Positions 33,302 through 42,287 are shown, counted from the first letter of the stretch. The stretch is DNA of 64,000 nucleotides from Lentzea californiensis (GCF_024648825.1 NZ_JANBBE010000001.1:558001-622000), one strand, 5' to 3'. Numbers and translations: made by a program. Notes: generated by a model from the letters alone, not told the origin.

Positions 33302-34135
33302 TCATTCAACTTCGTCGTCTTCCGTCTGATCTTCTCTGGGCTTTCCGAGCGCCCCTTCCAGGGCATCAGCAGCACGTCGATCGACCGTCTTGCGACCCAT
33401 GTAGGTGTCCTGCGCCATCGACGGCCGAGCGTGGCCGAACTGGTCCGCGACCTGCCTCGCAGAGAGCCCCGACTCATCGAGGATGGTCGCCGCCGTCTTC
33501 CGGAAGACGTGCGAGGTCACCCAGGCGAACTCGTCCCCGCCTCGAGCCGCCCGGAGGTCCTTCCGGGTGTTGGACGGGTCACGGAGCCCGCCGAGGGCGT
33601 CTGGGAAGACCGGCCCGTTCGGGAAGCTGGTGGCCTTATGCCTCCGCCGCAGCATGTCGAGCGCCCACTGAGGCAGCAGAAGCGTGCGCTCACCAGCCTC
33701 CGTCTTGGTCGACTTCCTGATCAGCCCGACGCCCTTGACCCGGATGACCGTGTAGTTCACGGCGACCGTGCCGGCTTCGAAGTCGACGTCCTCCCAGTAG
33801 ACGGCCAACGCCTCACCGATGCGGACGCCCGTGGCCATCATGAAGCGCGAGAGATCAGGCAGGTCCCGCTTTACGGCCTTCGGATCGGACTCCAGCATCT
33901 CCAGCCAGAGGATTCGTTCTTCCAGCGTTAGAGCCCGCGGACTCTTCTTGCGGCCAGCCTCCAGCGGCTCCACCTCCCCGACCGGGTTGTTGCGCGCCCA
34001 CAGCCGCCTGATACCTCGGTCCCGAAAGGCGCGTTCCTTGATCTCTGCGGCGATTTCTTCAGGCAGGGCAACAGCTTCCGGACCGTTGTCGTAGATGACC
34101 TTCTCGAATGCGTCCGGGCACTGCCCAAGCTCCAT
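33302..34135 (-). pseudogene. Tyrosine integrase, N-terminally truncated
   Basis: The readable part is 277 residues from an ATG at 34135. It contains the whole catalytic domain: R105 in GVRIGEAL, H209-x-x-R212 in SHVFRKTA and Y245 in DTYMGRK. Relatives with this domain are usually about 380-400 residues, with arm-binding and core-binding domains in front. Here these are replaced by about 40 residues without similarity, and the next gene abuts. The protein may still be made but probably cannot bind the attachment site correctly. It lies 33 bp from attL. Confidence 0.7.
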
Positions 34136-34172
34136 GCCGCCCTTGGGATCGATGCCGACGAGAAGACTTCTG

Positions 34173-34433
34173 CTACTTCTTCGCCGTCTTCGTGACCTTG
34201 ATCGCCTCCCCCTTCTCGCGCTCACGGTTTGCCCAGTACATGGCCTCGTGGTGGTGGCTGCGATCGGTCTCAGTGACTCGCGCGTAGATGGCGGCCGAGC
34301 GGAGGTAGTAGTCCCGCAGAACAGCGGGAGCGGCCTTGGGGTTGGGCATGAGCTTGCTCAACACGTCGTGCGCCTCGCTCAGCGTCCGGGCCTGCTCAGC
34401 CAGGCCCCAGTGCATAGCCTCAGCCGAGGACAT
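34173..34433 (-). CDS. Small helical protein, AMED_5909-like
   Basis: The 86-residue protein is mostly helical, with SEAHDVLSKLMPNPKA, YLRSAAIYARVTETDRSHHHEAMYWANRER and a Lys-rich tail. The pattern resembles small proteins annotated as the AMED_5909 family in Amycolatopsis and relatives; this is from memory. Function unknown. It overlaps the next upstream gene by 14 bases and ends 37 bp before the integrase fragment. Confidence 0.55.
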   Translation of the reverse strand: MSSAEAMHWGLAEQARTLSEAHDVLSKLMPNPKAAPAVLRDYYLRSAAIYARVTETDRSHHHEAMYWANREREKGEAIKVTKTAKK

Positions 34434-34680
34434 CGGGAGCCTCCTCCGCGAGCGCGTGACGCCCTTCCTGGTTGTCGAGGTGATCGGCCAGCTTGGCCGC
34501 CTCGCGCGACAACTCCCGGCAGAACCGCATCAGCACGTCCGAGCCACCAGGGAAGGGCGGAAGCTGGATCGCGATGTTGACCGGGTCGAGGTAGATGGCC
34601 AGCGCCGGAACCTCAGGCGTCACGCGGATCATGGCCGCGCCCGCGTCTTGACCTGGCGTGCAGGTGGCGTTGAACCCCAT
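34420..34680 (-). CDS. Hypothetical protein
   Basis: The 86-residue product starts at an ATG overlapping the previous stop (GTG at 34683 also possible). It has a beta-rich N-terminal half (ALAIYLDPVNIAIQLPPF) and an acidic helical C-terminal half. No family recognised. It is part of the overlapping leftward operon from the Pra-like gene to the integrase. Confidence 0.45.
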   Translation of the reverse strand: MGFNATCTPGQDAGAAMIRVTPEVPALAIYLDPVNIAIQLPPFPGGSDVLMRFCRELSREAAKLADHLDNQEGRHALAEEAPDVLG

Positions 34681-34880
34681 CACTGACCACCTCGCGCCGC
34701 ATCGAGAGCCGTCTGACCCTCCGCGACCGCCTCAGCAAGCCGGGGCAGCGCTTCCGCGTCGACCACCAGGACGGCCGGGAACGCGTTGCCCAGCCGGAAC
34801 TCGACCCGTCCAGCGAAGACGAGCGGTTCCACCCGGATCGGCAGGTTCGCCGTCAGGTGCAGACGCATCAAGTCGGGCAC
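34680..34880 (-). CDS. Hypothetical protein
   Basis: The 66-residue product starts at a GTG four bases after the Pra-like stop and overlaps the next start. It has a basic N-terminus, a beta-strand pattern and an Ala/Glu-rich helix. No domain recognised. Position suggests a small element regulator, but there is no direct evidence. Confidence 0.4.
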   Translation of the reverse strand: MPDLMRLHLTANLPIRVEPLVFAGRVEFRLGNAFPAVLVVDAEALPRLAEAVAEGQTALDAARGGQ

Positions 34881-34883
34881 GGA

Positions 34884-35339
34884 TCACGCCGCCTTAGGTG
34901 CGGACTTAGCCGCGACGATGGCCTTCATACCGGTGGCCCGCAGGCTGTAGCCCAGCTTCGCCCGACAGCGGTGACGCTCACCGACGTGGCCACCACGGCA
35001 GCCCTTGTCATCGATCCACGGCGTCACCGTCAGGCCCTCGAACATCGCCGGGCGGATGTCCGTACCCGGAATCGCCTCCGGCGGCACCGGCTGGTGAGGC
35101 GCCGAAATCTTGACCGTGACCGCAGCGTCCGCCTTGCGCTCCGCAGCCTGGTCGATCACCAGGACGGACCACACGAGCTGACCGGTCTCCTTGTCCTTCT
35201 CCTGCTCGACGGGAAGGCCCTTGGCGCGCTCCTCAGCCGACTGGAACTTGAGCACCGGCTCGACGCCCATCACGAGCGCGCCCCTCGGAAACACGAAGTC
35301 GTGACCCGCCGGGAACCTGCTCCCACCTGTGATCGCCAT
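34884..35339 (-). CDS. pra: Pra-like activator of element replication, integration and excision
   Basis: From the ATG at 35339 the protein is 151 residues. The sequence FVFPRGALVMGVEPVLKFQS, VEQEKDKETGQLVWSVLVID and APHQPVPPEA, then FEGLTVTPW, matches the pattern of actinomycete proteins named after pSAM2 Pra, which switches on replication and excision. It is the first gene of the leftward operon and diverges from the regulator at 35497, as pra does near korSA in pSAM2. The targets it would activate (rep, xis) appear to be missing here. Confidence 0.7.
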   Translation of the reverse strand: MAITGGSRFPAGHDFVFPRGALVMGVEPVLKFQSAEERAKGLPVEQEKDKETGQLVWSVLVIDQAAERKADAAVTVKISAPHQPVPPEAIPGTDIRPAMFEGLTVTPWIDDKGCRGGHVGERHRCRAKLGYSLRATGMKAIVAAKSAPKAA

Positions 35340-35496
35340 CGTCGTTCTCTTGACGTTTGTGCCGGTCGGGGCCACTCCCCGACATCTCGACACCTACGAC
35401 TTTCGACGAATCGAGAGGACGTCAACACCACACAACAGGACAACTACAGACGTCTCGGCTACATTGAAGTCGTCCCTAGTTGTACGGGGGTAGGTC

Positions 35497-36240
35497 ATGC
35501 CGAACCAACGCCTGCGGGATGCGTTGCTGCGCAACACTTTGGGCTTCGATGAAGTAGCCAAGGCAACCGGCGTAGACCCGAAGACCGTCGAACGGTGGAT
35601 CACGCAGGACCGGACGCCGTACCCACGCCACCGACACGCCATCGCCGCGATGGTCCGCGAGACGGAAACCTACCTTTGGCCAGATGCCGTCGCGCCGGAG
35701 AAGAAGAAAGAGATCAACGAGTCCGAGGTCGTGCAGGTCTACGCACACCGCCACGCCGTACCGCAGGACATCTGGGGACACCTGATCGAGCAGTCCAAGA
35801 TCAGCATCTCGATCCTCGTCTACGCCGGCATGTTCCTCGTGGACAACCCAGCCTTGATCAAGACGCTACGACAGAAGGCAGAGAGCGGCGTCAAGATCCG
35901 CTTGCTACTCGGGGACCCCGCAAGCCGAGAGGTCGCCCGCCGCAGCGAGGAAGAAGGCATCGGCAAGACCACGCTTGGCGCGAAGATCCGCAACGCCCTC
36001 GCGGTCTACAAGCCGTTGGCCGAGGTGTCCGGCGTGGAGATCCGGGTTCACGGCACGACGCTTTACAACTCGATCTACCGCTTCGATGACGAGATGCTCG
36101 TCAACACGCACGTGCACGGCTTCATGGCAGCTCACGCCCCAGTCCTGCATCTGCGGCGGTTGTCCGGCGGGGACCTGTTCGAGACGTACGCCGAGAGCTT
36201 CCAGGGCGTCTGGGATGGCGCGAAGCCGCCGAAGTGGTAG
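35497..36240 (+). CDS. Regulator with N-terminal helix-turn-helix and PLD-like C-terminal domain (DUF5919-like)
   Basis: The 247-residue protein has an XRE-type helix-turn-helix at about 13-32 (FDEVAKATGVDPKTVERWI). The C-terminal domain (about 75-240) resembles the phospholipase-D fold: SISILVYAGMFLVDNP, GVKIRLLLGDP and RVHGTTLYNSIYRFDDEML. The second HxK motif is degenerate, so it may bind rather than cleave. It is divergent from pra and is followed ten bases later by a Nudix gene. Probably the repressor of the element, responding to an unknown ligand. Confidence 0.65.
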   Translation: MPNQRLRDALLRNTLGFDEVAKATGVDPKTVERWITQDRTPYPRHRHAIAAMVRETETYLWPDAVAPEKKKEINESEVVQVYAHRHAVPQDIWGHLIEQSKISISILVYAGMFLVDNPALIKTLRQKAESGVKIRLLLGDPASREVARRSEEEGIGKTTLGAKIRNALAVYKPLAEVSGVEIRVHGTTLYNSIYRFDDEMLVNTHVHGFMAAHAPVLHLRRLSGGDLFETYAESFQGVWDGAKPPKW

Positions 36241-36250
36241 GCAGGTAGGC

Positions 36251-36724
36251 ATGGCTCGCACTGATCACTACAACGACCCGAACGCACCGAAGGCGACCAA
36301 CATCGTCGTCGCGGTGACGGCGTTCGTGCAGGACGAGCAAGGCCGGCTGTTGATGATCCGGCGGACCGACAACGACCTGTACTCGATCCCCGGCGGAGCC
36401 CAGGACGTCGGCGAGACCATCGGCCACACCGTCACCCGCGAGGTCAAGGAAGAGACCGGGATCGATGTCGAGCCCGTCGACATCATCGGCGTCTACTCCG
36501 ACCCCGCGCACGTCATCGCCTACACAGACGGCGAGGTACGGCAGCAGTTCTCCATCTGCTTCCGGGCGCGGCTGATCGGTGGCGAACTGCGCACGAGCAA
36601 CGAGTCCAGCGAAGTTCACTGGGTAAGCCGCGGAGACCTCGACGCGCTCAACATCCACCCGTCCATCCGACTCCGGATCGAGCACGGGTTCAAAGAGCGA
36701 TCGACGCCCTACTTCGCGGTGTAG
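36251..36724 (+). CDS. Nudix hydrolase, possibly a Pif-like immunity protein
   Basis: The 157-residue protein has a complete Nudix box from G49 to I71 (GAQDVGETIGHTVTREVKEE), including E55, R63, E64, E67 and E68. Nudix enzymes hydrolyse nucleoside diphosphates linked to another group. In pSAM2 the Pif immunity protein, which prevents redundant transfer, is a Nudix protein encoded near the regulator; a like role here is inferred from context. It follows the regulator gene by ten bases and overlaps the convergent HD gene by 16. Confidence 0.8.
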   Translation: MARTDHYNDPNAPKATNIVVAVTAFVQDEQGRLLMIRRTDNDLYSIPGGAQDVGETIGHTVTREVKEETGIDVEPVDIIGVYSDPAHVIAYTDGEVRQQFSICFRARLIGGELRTSNESSEVHWVSRGDLDALNIHPSIRLRIEHGFKERSTPYFAV

Positions 36725-37275
36725 TCGACTCCCGCCGCGCGGAGACGTTCCTCCGTTCGCTCAACCGCAGCGACCAACTCAGGCTTCGCCTGCCGAATGA
36801 AGAACGTCACCAGATCCTCTGGCCCGTAGCGCTTCTGGATCTCCTCAATCCGATCATGCACATTCGTCAAGTCCCCATCGGGTGTCGTGGTCATATCAGC
36901 CCACCACAGCGCATCACGAAGCACCGTTTCTTCGTCAACCCACTCTGACAGCTCCGCCGACAGCGACCGCAGCTCGGCTTCCTTGTAGGCGCATGAGTGA
37001 TGCGCAACCAACCCACACAATCTCAACGGCGCACCCTGTTCACGCAAAAACCGTGCTCCGTCTAGAGGATGAAATCCCGTAGAAGCCAGCCGAGGAGCAT
37101 AGCCGATATCATGCAACAGGGCAGACGCAATCAAGAAATTGGAATCTTCCCCAACGACGATTGATGCGAAATCCACTCGGCGCGCCACACTCTGCACGTG
37201 CTTCCACCGTCGAGGAAGATTATCCGCCAACTCATCCTTAGCTATCCCATACGCCCACGAGGACAGGTTTTCCAT
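36709..37275 (-). CDS. HD-domain phosphohydrolase-like protein
   Basis: The start is best at the ATG giving MENLSSWAYG (37275), for 188 residues. The HD motif LLHDIGY has H55 and D56, with an upstream H26 and downstream AHHSC and DALWWADMT as further metal-site candidates. HD proteins hydrolyse phosphate esters, often of nucleotides. This family often sits beside the Nudix and regulator genes in actinomycete elements, as here. The 3' end overlaps the Nudix gene on the other strand. Confidence 0.75.
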   Translation of the reverse strand: MENLSSWAYGIAKDELADNLPRRWKHVQSVARRVDFASIVVGEDSNFLIASALLHDIGYAPRLASTGFHPLDGARFLREQGAPLRLCGLVAHHSCAYKEAELRSLSAELSEWVDEETVLRDALWWADMTTTPDGDLTNVHDRIEEIQKRYGPEDLVTFFIRQAKPELVAAVERTEERLRAAGVDYTAK

Positions 37276-37528
37276 CGCGCACCCCATAACCAATAAAGAC
37301 CAGCACGTTGTCGTCAAACTACAATATTGAATATTGCGCGAAGTGAGATAGTCGAGCTTTTCTTCTCGCGAACTTGCGGATAAGGTAGCTCACCACCTTT
37401 TCTGCCAGAACGCAGCTTAACGTACTTCAGTACCACTCATGCCGGCAGCGCTGCTAACGAAAAAGCGCTACACGCGATAGATCGTTCAGAAAGTTCTCGC
37501 AACCGCTTCACGGTCCACAGGAGCCTAC

Positions 37529-38260
37529 TTGAAACCAGAACCGGACTACTGGGCAGCCGCCGCCACCGTGGCCCCAGTTCTCGCCGCAGCAATCATTATC
37601 GAAGGTAGGTCACTTCGCGAACAGGTTGATCCTGTCAAGCATCCGCTATTGAATTCAATAATGAGTATTCAATACGCGACCACTCTTTTCATGCTCGGAG
37701 CCACAGAGATGCTCTGTTTCTACGCGCTCCGAACACCTGGCTTCAAAGCCTGGTGGGCGTTTGTTGCAGTTGAGCTTTCAATCTCCGCTTGCATCGGTGT
37801 TCTAATCATTAGTCCGGCGATGGTCTTCTTCACCACTGGCACCACAACTGCATGGTTCGGGGTTCGGCTGACCCAGCTGAAATTTAGACTATCCTTCCGA
37901 GAGGCTCAACGCGAGCGCCTCCGAGCTAAACTTACAAACCTCCAAGCGCGTCGCCGCAATGGACTTAAATACTTTCAGGCTTCAGCGGAATGGAACGCTC
38001 GCGTGATCGAAAAGATCGAAGATCACATTGCCGAGCAGGCAGACGCATCGAACTATTTTCAACTTAATGATCTTTTCAAGCTGCACGAGCAAGGACAGAA
38101 TAATCTAGCCGCGCTACGAGAGATAATAGAGGAGACAGAATCAGAGATAGCGTTGGAAGCGGAGAGTACCGTTCTCGCTAGCGACCTTCCGGGACCAGCT
38201 ATCGATAGCCCAAGTGACTCCTTCGACTATCGCCTTTTTGATCCTCACTTCCGTGGCTGA
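37529..38260 (+). CDS. Cargo membrane protein with C-terminal coiled coil
   Basis: The likely start is a TTG at 37529 preceded by GGAGC, giving 243 residues. There are three hydrophobic segments (about 10-25, 45-65 and 75-110), then a long charged helix region (about 120-215) predicted as coiled coil. Codon use is clearly AT-richer than in the neighbours, with many ATA, AAT and TTT codons, indicating recent acquisition. No family recognised. The membrane-plus-coiled-coil layout inside an element is compatible with an exclusion or defence role, but nothing proves it. Confidence 0.6.
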   Translation: MKPEPDYWAAAATVAPVLAAAIIIEGRSLREQVDPVKHPLLNSIMSIQYATTLFMLGATEMLCFYALRTPGFKAWWAFVAVELSISACIGVLIISPAMVFFTTGTTTAWFGVRLTQLKFRLSFREAQRERLRAKLTNLQARRRNGLKYFQASAEWNARVIEKIEDHIAEQADASNYFQLNDLFKLHEQGQNNLAALREIIEETESEIALEAESTVLASDLPGPAIDSPSDSFDYRLFDPHFRG

Positions 38261-38663
38261 CTTGCCGAATTTCTCTCTACAGGATCAAGGCGCCGCCTCT
38301 GGCGGCGCGCGGTCTTGCGCTGCATCAGCATCCATCCCGGCACTCCCGGCATCCGCTTCGCTGCGCCGGTCGGCCGGGTGGCGCTGCGCGCCGGACCTCA
38401 CGCACCAGCCGACGGCTCACCCGATCCGAGCTTGATTCGTCCCCGGCTCCCCACGAGCGCCAGCATGGTCACCGCAGCCGACGGCGCACGGCGCTCGACT
38501 GCCGCGACGGCTGCGCCGCCTTGCCACCGATCAGGCACTGGACGAAGCCGCGGAAGTGCTCGACGAGCCCCAGGCCGAGCCACCCAACGCCGCAGCATGA
38601 CAACGGCCGGCGAAGCTGCGTCAAGGCTGAAACGAGTACTTTTACCCAGCATCACCGGCCGAG
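38261..38663. other. Gap without a clear gene, with a GC-rich hairpin
   Basis: A perfect hairpin with arms GCGCCGCC and GGCGGCGC and a three-base loop lies at 38290-38308, 30 bp after the cargo gene, and may end its transcript. The remaining 350 bp return to high GC. Open frames there are Arg/Pro/Ala-rich and not protein-like, so I see no gene; it may be decayed sequence. Confidence 0.5.
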
Positions 38664-39083
38664 GTGAACGATCTCGACCAAGGCATGGTCATGATTCCGC
38701 ACAATGTCCCGGTGACCCTCTACGCCTGCGCGAACTGCGAGCACCCCCTCACCGGCGATCTCCTGCAGTCAGAGGCATTCTTGGCTGGTGATGACCTGTC
38801 CACCCCTCGTATCGCAGAACCGCAGGTAGCGCAGGGCACCTACGTGATCAACTACGACGCCACGCTGTTCATCCTGCATCCTGACGACGTGCCAGGCACT
38901 GCTCTGCATCCCGACGCCAGGCGGCGCAACGGTTGCTGCGGACTTGACGGCCAAGACGGCCCCAACCTCGTCTGCGCAGGCTGCGGTGCCGAGGTCGCCA
39001 CCAAGGAGTCGGACTGCTGGACCGACAACCTCGTAGCGCTCATGGCCGCTGCAGTCGTCAGCCGTACACAACCTCAGGCTTGA
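38664..39083 (+). CDS. Hypothetical Cys-rich protein
   Basis: The GTG at 38664 gives 139 residues. Cysteine groups CANCE (about 20), NGCCG (about 90) and CAGCG (about 105), plus SDCW, suggest a zinc-binding fold. The middle part (QGTYVINYDATLFILHPDDV) is beta-rich. I have seen similar uncharacterised actinobacterial proteins but cannot name a family. It is the last gene before the right attachment site. Confidence 0.5.
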   Translation: MNDLDQGMVMIPHNVPVTLYACANCEHPLTGDLLQSEAFLAGDDLSTPRIAEPQVAQGTYVINYDATLFILHPDDVPGTALHPDARRRNGCCGLDGQDGPNLVCAGCGAEVATKESDCWTDNLVALMAAAVVSRTQPQA

Positions 39084-39478
39084 ACCTGTTGCCTTCCGCA
39101 CTGGGCGCGATCGGAAACTCTGGTCGGAACGAGGACAGGAGTGTAGGCGGCCCAGAAGGACCAAGATCATGATGCGCTTTAGTCTCGTAAAACGTCGATA
39201 AACGTCGCAAAGCGACTGTCCACAGTGCTCAGATCAAGACCGCATCTGCGCAGGTAGCGAGCACTGTCGAGGAAGATCGGCGAACAACGCCAAGCGAAGG
39301 CTCTTACTCCTCGGGTTCAGGGTTCGAGTCCCTGGCGGCCCACCAAACCCCCAGGTCACAGGCCTGGGGGTTTCGCATTCAAAAGTGCAGTCCCGCTGCC
39401 CAGTCGCCTTGCCACCGAACGAAGTTCAGGGCTGGACTGAACGATTCCAACGTGCCAACGCCGTAGGAGCCACGCAAG
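39084..39478. other. Right end of the element and junction with the chromosome
   Basis: No gene is seen. A short direct repeat, AAACGTCG twice within 39189-39207, lies about 110 bp from the right attachment site and could be an arm-type binding site. The 66-bp att repeat follows, then about 100 bp to the convergent MFS gene stop. Confidence 0.5.
39311..39376 (+). repeat. attR, right 66-bp direct repeat
   Basis: The repeat is identical to 33204-33269, including the tRNA-Lys 3' end with CCA and the terminator hairpin. The bases to its left no longer form a tRNA 5' half, so this is the displaced chromosomal copy. Confidence 0.95.
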
Positions 39479-40924
39479 TCAGTGGGCCACCACGTCACCG
39501 GACGTGGTGGTGCGGCTCGGCAGCAGGAACGCCACGACGATCGTCGCCGCGGCCAAGACCGTTGCGATCACGAACGCCAGCCTCATGCCGCTCAACTGCG
39601 CCGCTCCCGCAGCGGCTCCCGAGGCGACCAGGCTGGTGGCGCGGGCCGACATCACGGTGACGACCAGGGCGGTGCCCAGGGCTGCTGCCACCTGCTGGAG
39701 GGTGCCGAGGATCGAGCTGCCGTGCGGGTACATGTTCGGCGGGAGGGCGCCCATGCCCAGAGTGAAGATCGGGGTGAAGGTTGCTGCCAGGCTCACCATC
39801 AGGAGGGCGTGCAGGGCCAGGACCTGCCAGTACGGCATGGTCATCGAGATCTGGGTGAAGCCTGCCAGGGAGAGCACGATGCCGATGGAGCCCGGGATCA
39901 CCAGGGGGCGGCTGCCGAGGCGGTCGTAGATGCGTCCCACCTTCGGGCCGAGGATGCCCATGGCGAGGCCGCCGGGCATGAGGAGCAGGCCCGTTTGCAA
40001 CGGGGTCAGGCCTCGCAGGTTCTGCAGGTAGAGCGGCAGCAGGATCATCGAGCCCATCATCGCCAGGAACGCGATGCACATGAGGGCCAGTGACAGCGCG
40101 AAGGTGCGGTGGGTGAGGGTGCGGAGGTCCATCAGCGGGGCGCCGGTTCGCTGCAGCTTGAGCTGGCGGAGGACGAAGAACGCGATGAGGGCTGCGCCCG
40201 CGATGACGATGCCGATGCTCGGGCCCAGGTTGGACTTGCCTTCGCCGAAGAGGCTCAGGCCGTAGACCAGGCCGCCGAAGCCCAGGGTGGCCATGGCGGC
40301 CGAGGCCCAGTCGAGGGTGCTGACCTGGGGTTCGCCGATGTTGTCCAGGTGGCGGAGGCCGAAGTACGTCACGGCGCCGGCGATCGGCAGGACGGCTACG
40401 AAGAGCAGGCGCCAGGAGCCCAGTTGCAGGATCAGGCCGGAGATGGCCGGGCCCAGGGCCGGGGCCACCGAGATCGCCAGGGTCACGTTGCCCATGACTC
40501 GGCCTCGGTCCTGTTCCGGGACGACGGTCATCAGCGTGGTCATCAGCAGCGGCATCATCACGGCCGTGCCTGCGGCCTGCACGATTCGGCCGAGCAGCAG
40601 GATCGTGAACGTCGGCGCCACGGCGGAGAGGGCCGTGCCGGCCAGGAAGACGCCCATCGCGATCGCGTAGCCCTGGCGGGTGGTGACTCGCTGCAGGAAC
40701 CAGCCGGTGACGGGGATCACTGCGGCCATGGTGAGCATGAACGCGGTGGAGACCCACTGGGCGGCCTGTTCGGTCACGTGCAGTGACTCCATCAGGCGCG
40801 GGATCGCGTTGATCATCAGCGTTTCGTTGAGGATCACGACGAACGTCGCCAGCACCAGCAGACGCACCACCAGCGGTGTTTTGCCCGCTTGGGCGGTAGG
40901 CCGGTCTTGTGTCGCAGCAGGCAT
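39479..40924 (-). CDS. MFS drug exporter, DHA2 (EmrB/QacA) family
   Basis: The 481-residue protein has about 14 hydrophobic segments and the motif-C region of antiporters (LGPAISGLILQLGSWRLLF). The N-terminal NETLMINAIPRLMESL and the GRIVQAAGTAVMMPL segment are typical of DHA2 multidrug exporters. It would pump small molecules out in exchange for protons. It is the first chromosomal gene beyond the element in tRNA-Lys and stands alone; no regulator is adjacent. Confidence 0.85.
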   Translation of the reverse strand: MPAATQDRPTAQAGKTPLVVRLLVLATFVVILNETLMINAIPRLMESLHVTEQAAQWVSTAFMLTMAAVIPVTGWFLQRVTTRQGYAIAMGVFLAGTALSAVAPTFTILLLGRIVQAAGTAVMMPLLMTTLMTVVPEQDRGRVMGNVTLAISVAPALGPAISGLILQLGSWRLLFVAVLPIAGAVTYFGLRHLDNIGEPQVSTLDWASAAMATLGFGGLVYGLSLFGEGKSNLGPSIGIVIAGAALIAFFVLRQLKLQRTGAPLMDLRTLTHRTFALSLALMCIAFLAMMGSMILLPLYLQNLRGLTPLQTGLLLMPGGLAMGILGPKVGRIYDRLGSRPLVIPGSIGIVLSLAGFTQISMTMPYWQVLALHALLMVSLAATFTPIFTLGMGALPPNMYPHGSSILGTLQQVAAALGTALVVTVMSARATSLVASGAAAGAAQLSGMRLAFVIATVLAAATIVVAFLLPSRTTTSGDVVAH

Positions 40925-41117
40925 GTCAGGCCCTCACTCGGTAGCTGGCATCAGGTTCTTCGTGACACCGGAGAAGACCTGCAGCGTCGGAGGAACTCAT
41001 CGGTACGTCCGAGTCTCTCTCATCACCGCGTAGGTCTCATCCCGGTTTTCCGGTCCATCTACCTGTGCGTCGAACGGCCAGACCTCGAATCGACACGGTC
41101 GTCCGTAGTTTTTTCGC

Positions 41118-42287
41118 ATGGGGTTGGGCGAGCTGATCGCGAAGTACGACGTGCCGGGCGCCCAGGTGGCCGTGCTCACGGGCGGGGAGATCCGGGACGA
41201 GGCCGCAGGTGTGTCCGGCAGCGGAGATCAGGTCACCAGCGACTCCGCGTTCCGGATCGGTTCGATCACCAAGATCTGGACGGCGACGCTCGTGCAGCGG
41301 CTGGTGGACGAAGGGCGGATGGACCTCGATCGCCCGATTTGCCGCTACCTGCCTGGGTTCACACCGGCACTCACGGCGCGTCATCTCCTCACGCACATGG
41401 GCGGGCTCGACAGCAACCACTTCTTCGGCATCGGGCACGGTGACGACGCGCTCGCGCGGTACGCCAGCGCACTCGCGGCGGCGGAGCACCCCATCCCGCC
41501 CGGCACGGTGTTTTCGTACTCCAACAGCGGGTTCGTGGTGCTCGGCAGGTTGGTGGAGGTGCTGAGCGGCAGGCCGTTCCACGACGTGCTGCGCGAACGC
41601 CTGGTGGAGCCCTTGAAACTGAAGACGGTCGTCACCGAGGTGGGTCACGGCACGGCGCCCGGCGCGTCGGACTTCGCGATGAGCGCTCGGGAACTGCTGC
41701 GGTTCGTGCGGCTGCACCTCGACGACCCGAAACTCGCAGTGCTGCGGGACACCCAGGTCGAGGCCGTGCCGGACTTCGGGAGCGGGGTCCTCGGATGGGG
41801 ACTGGGGTGGATGCTCTACCGGGACGGCGTTGTCGGCCACACCGGGGTTGCGAAGGGGCACAAGGCTTTCCTGCGCGTGGTGCCGGACTTCGGAACCGCG
41901 GTGGCCGTGCTGGCCAACAGCGCGGACAGCGAACTGCTGGCGCGTGAAGTCTTCGCCGAAGTGCTGAAGAGCATCGAGACGCCACCGACGCCCGCAGCGG
42001 AGCCCGGACCGATCGCGGACTGGATGCGCGGCACCTATCGCAACCAGCTGTACGACATCACGCTCACCACCGAGGACAGCCGGGCTGTCCTCGTCTACCA
42101 GCCGCGCACCGGACTCGGCCGGGCGAAACGCGTCGAGGTCGTGCGGCACGGCGACAGCTCGGTCATCGCCGTGACTCCCACGAGCGATGGCTTCCAGGTT
42201 TTCTCGCTGGTCGGCGAGGACGGGAGCGGGCGGGCGCGGTTCCTGCACAACGGGTCGGCGGCCTACCGGATCACTCCGCCACGGTGA
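41118..42287 (+). CDS. Serine hydrolase (beta-lactamase family) without signal peptide
   Basis: The 389-residue protein has SITK (Ser49, Lys52), FSYSNSGF and, in place of KTG, a GHTGVAKGH box. No N-terminal signal sequence is present, so it is probably cytoplasmic, unlike the two paralogous enzymes at 30.7-32.9 kb. A C-terminal beta domain (about 290-389) follows the catalytic part. Esterase or peptidase activity is likely, with unknown substrate. It overlaps the convergent oxidoreductase gene by 17 bases. Confidence 0.8.
   Translation: MGLGELIAKYDVPGAQVAVLTGGEIRDEAAGVSGSGDQVTSDSAFRIGSITKIWTATLVQRLVDEGRMDLDRPICRYLPGFTPALTARHLLTHMGGLDSNHFFGIGHGDDALARYASALAAAEHPIPPGTVFSYSNSGFVVLGRLVEVLSGRPFHDVLRERLVEPLKLKTVVTEVGHGTAPGASDFAMSARELLRFVRLHLDDPKLAVLRDTQVEAVPDFGSGVLGWGLGWMLYRDGVVGHTGVAKGHKAFLRVVPDFGTAVAVLANSADSELLAREVFAEVLKSIETPPTPAAEPGPIADWMRGTYRNQLYDITLTTEDSRAVLVYQPRTGLGRAKRVEVVRHGDSSVIAVTPTSDGFQVFSLVGEDGSGRARFLHNGSAAYRITPPR

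Larger units (their letters stand above)
33204..39376. mobile_element. Reduced integrative element in tRNA-Lys
   Basis: Perfect 66-bp direct repeats (33204-33269 and 39311-39376) bound about 6.1 kb. The left copy completes tRNA-Lys; the right copy lacks the tRNA 5' half. Inside are an integrase fragment beside the tRNA, small element proteins, a Pra-like activator, a divergent regulator, Nudix and HD genes and cargo genes. There is no translocase, replication protein or excisionase that I can recognise. The integrase has lost its N-terminal domains, so the element probably cannot move on its own. Confidence 0.88.
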
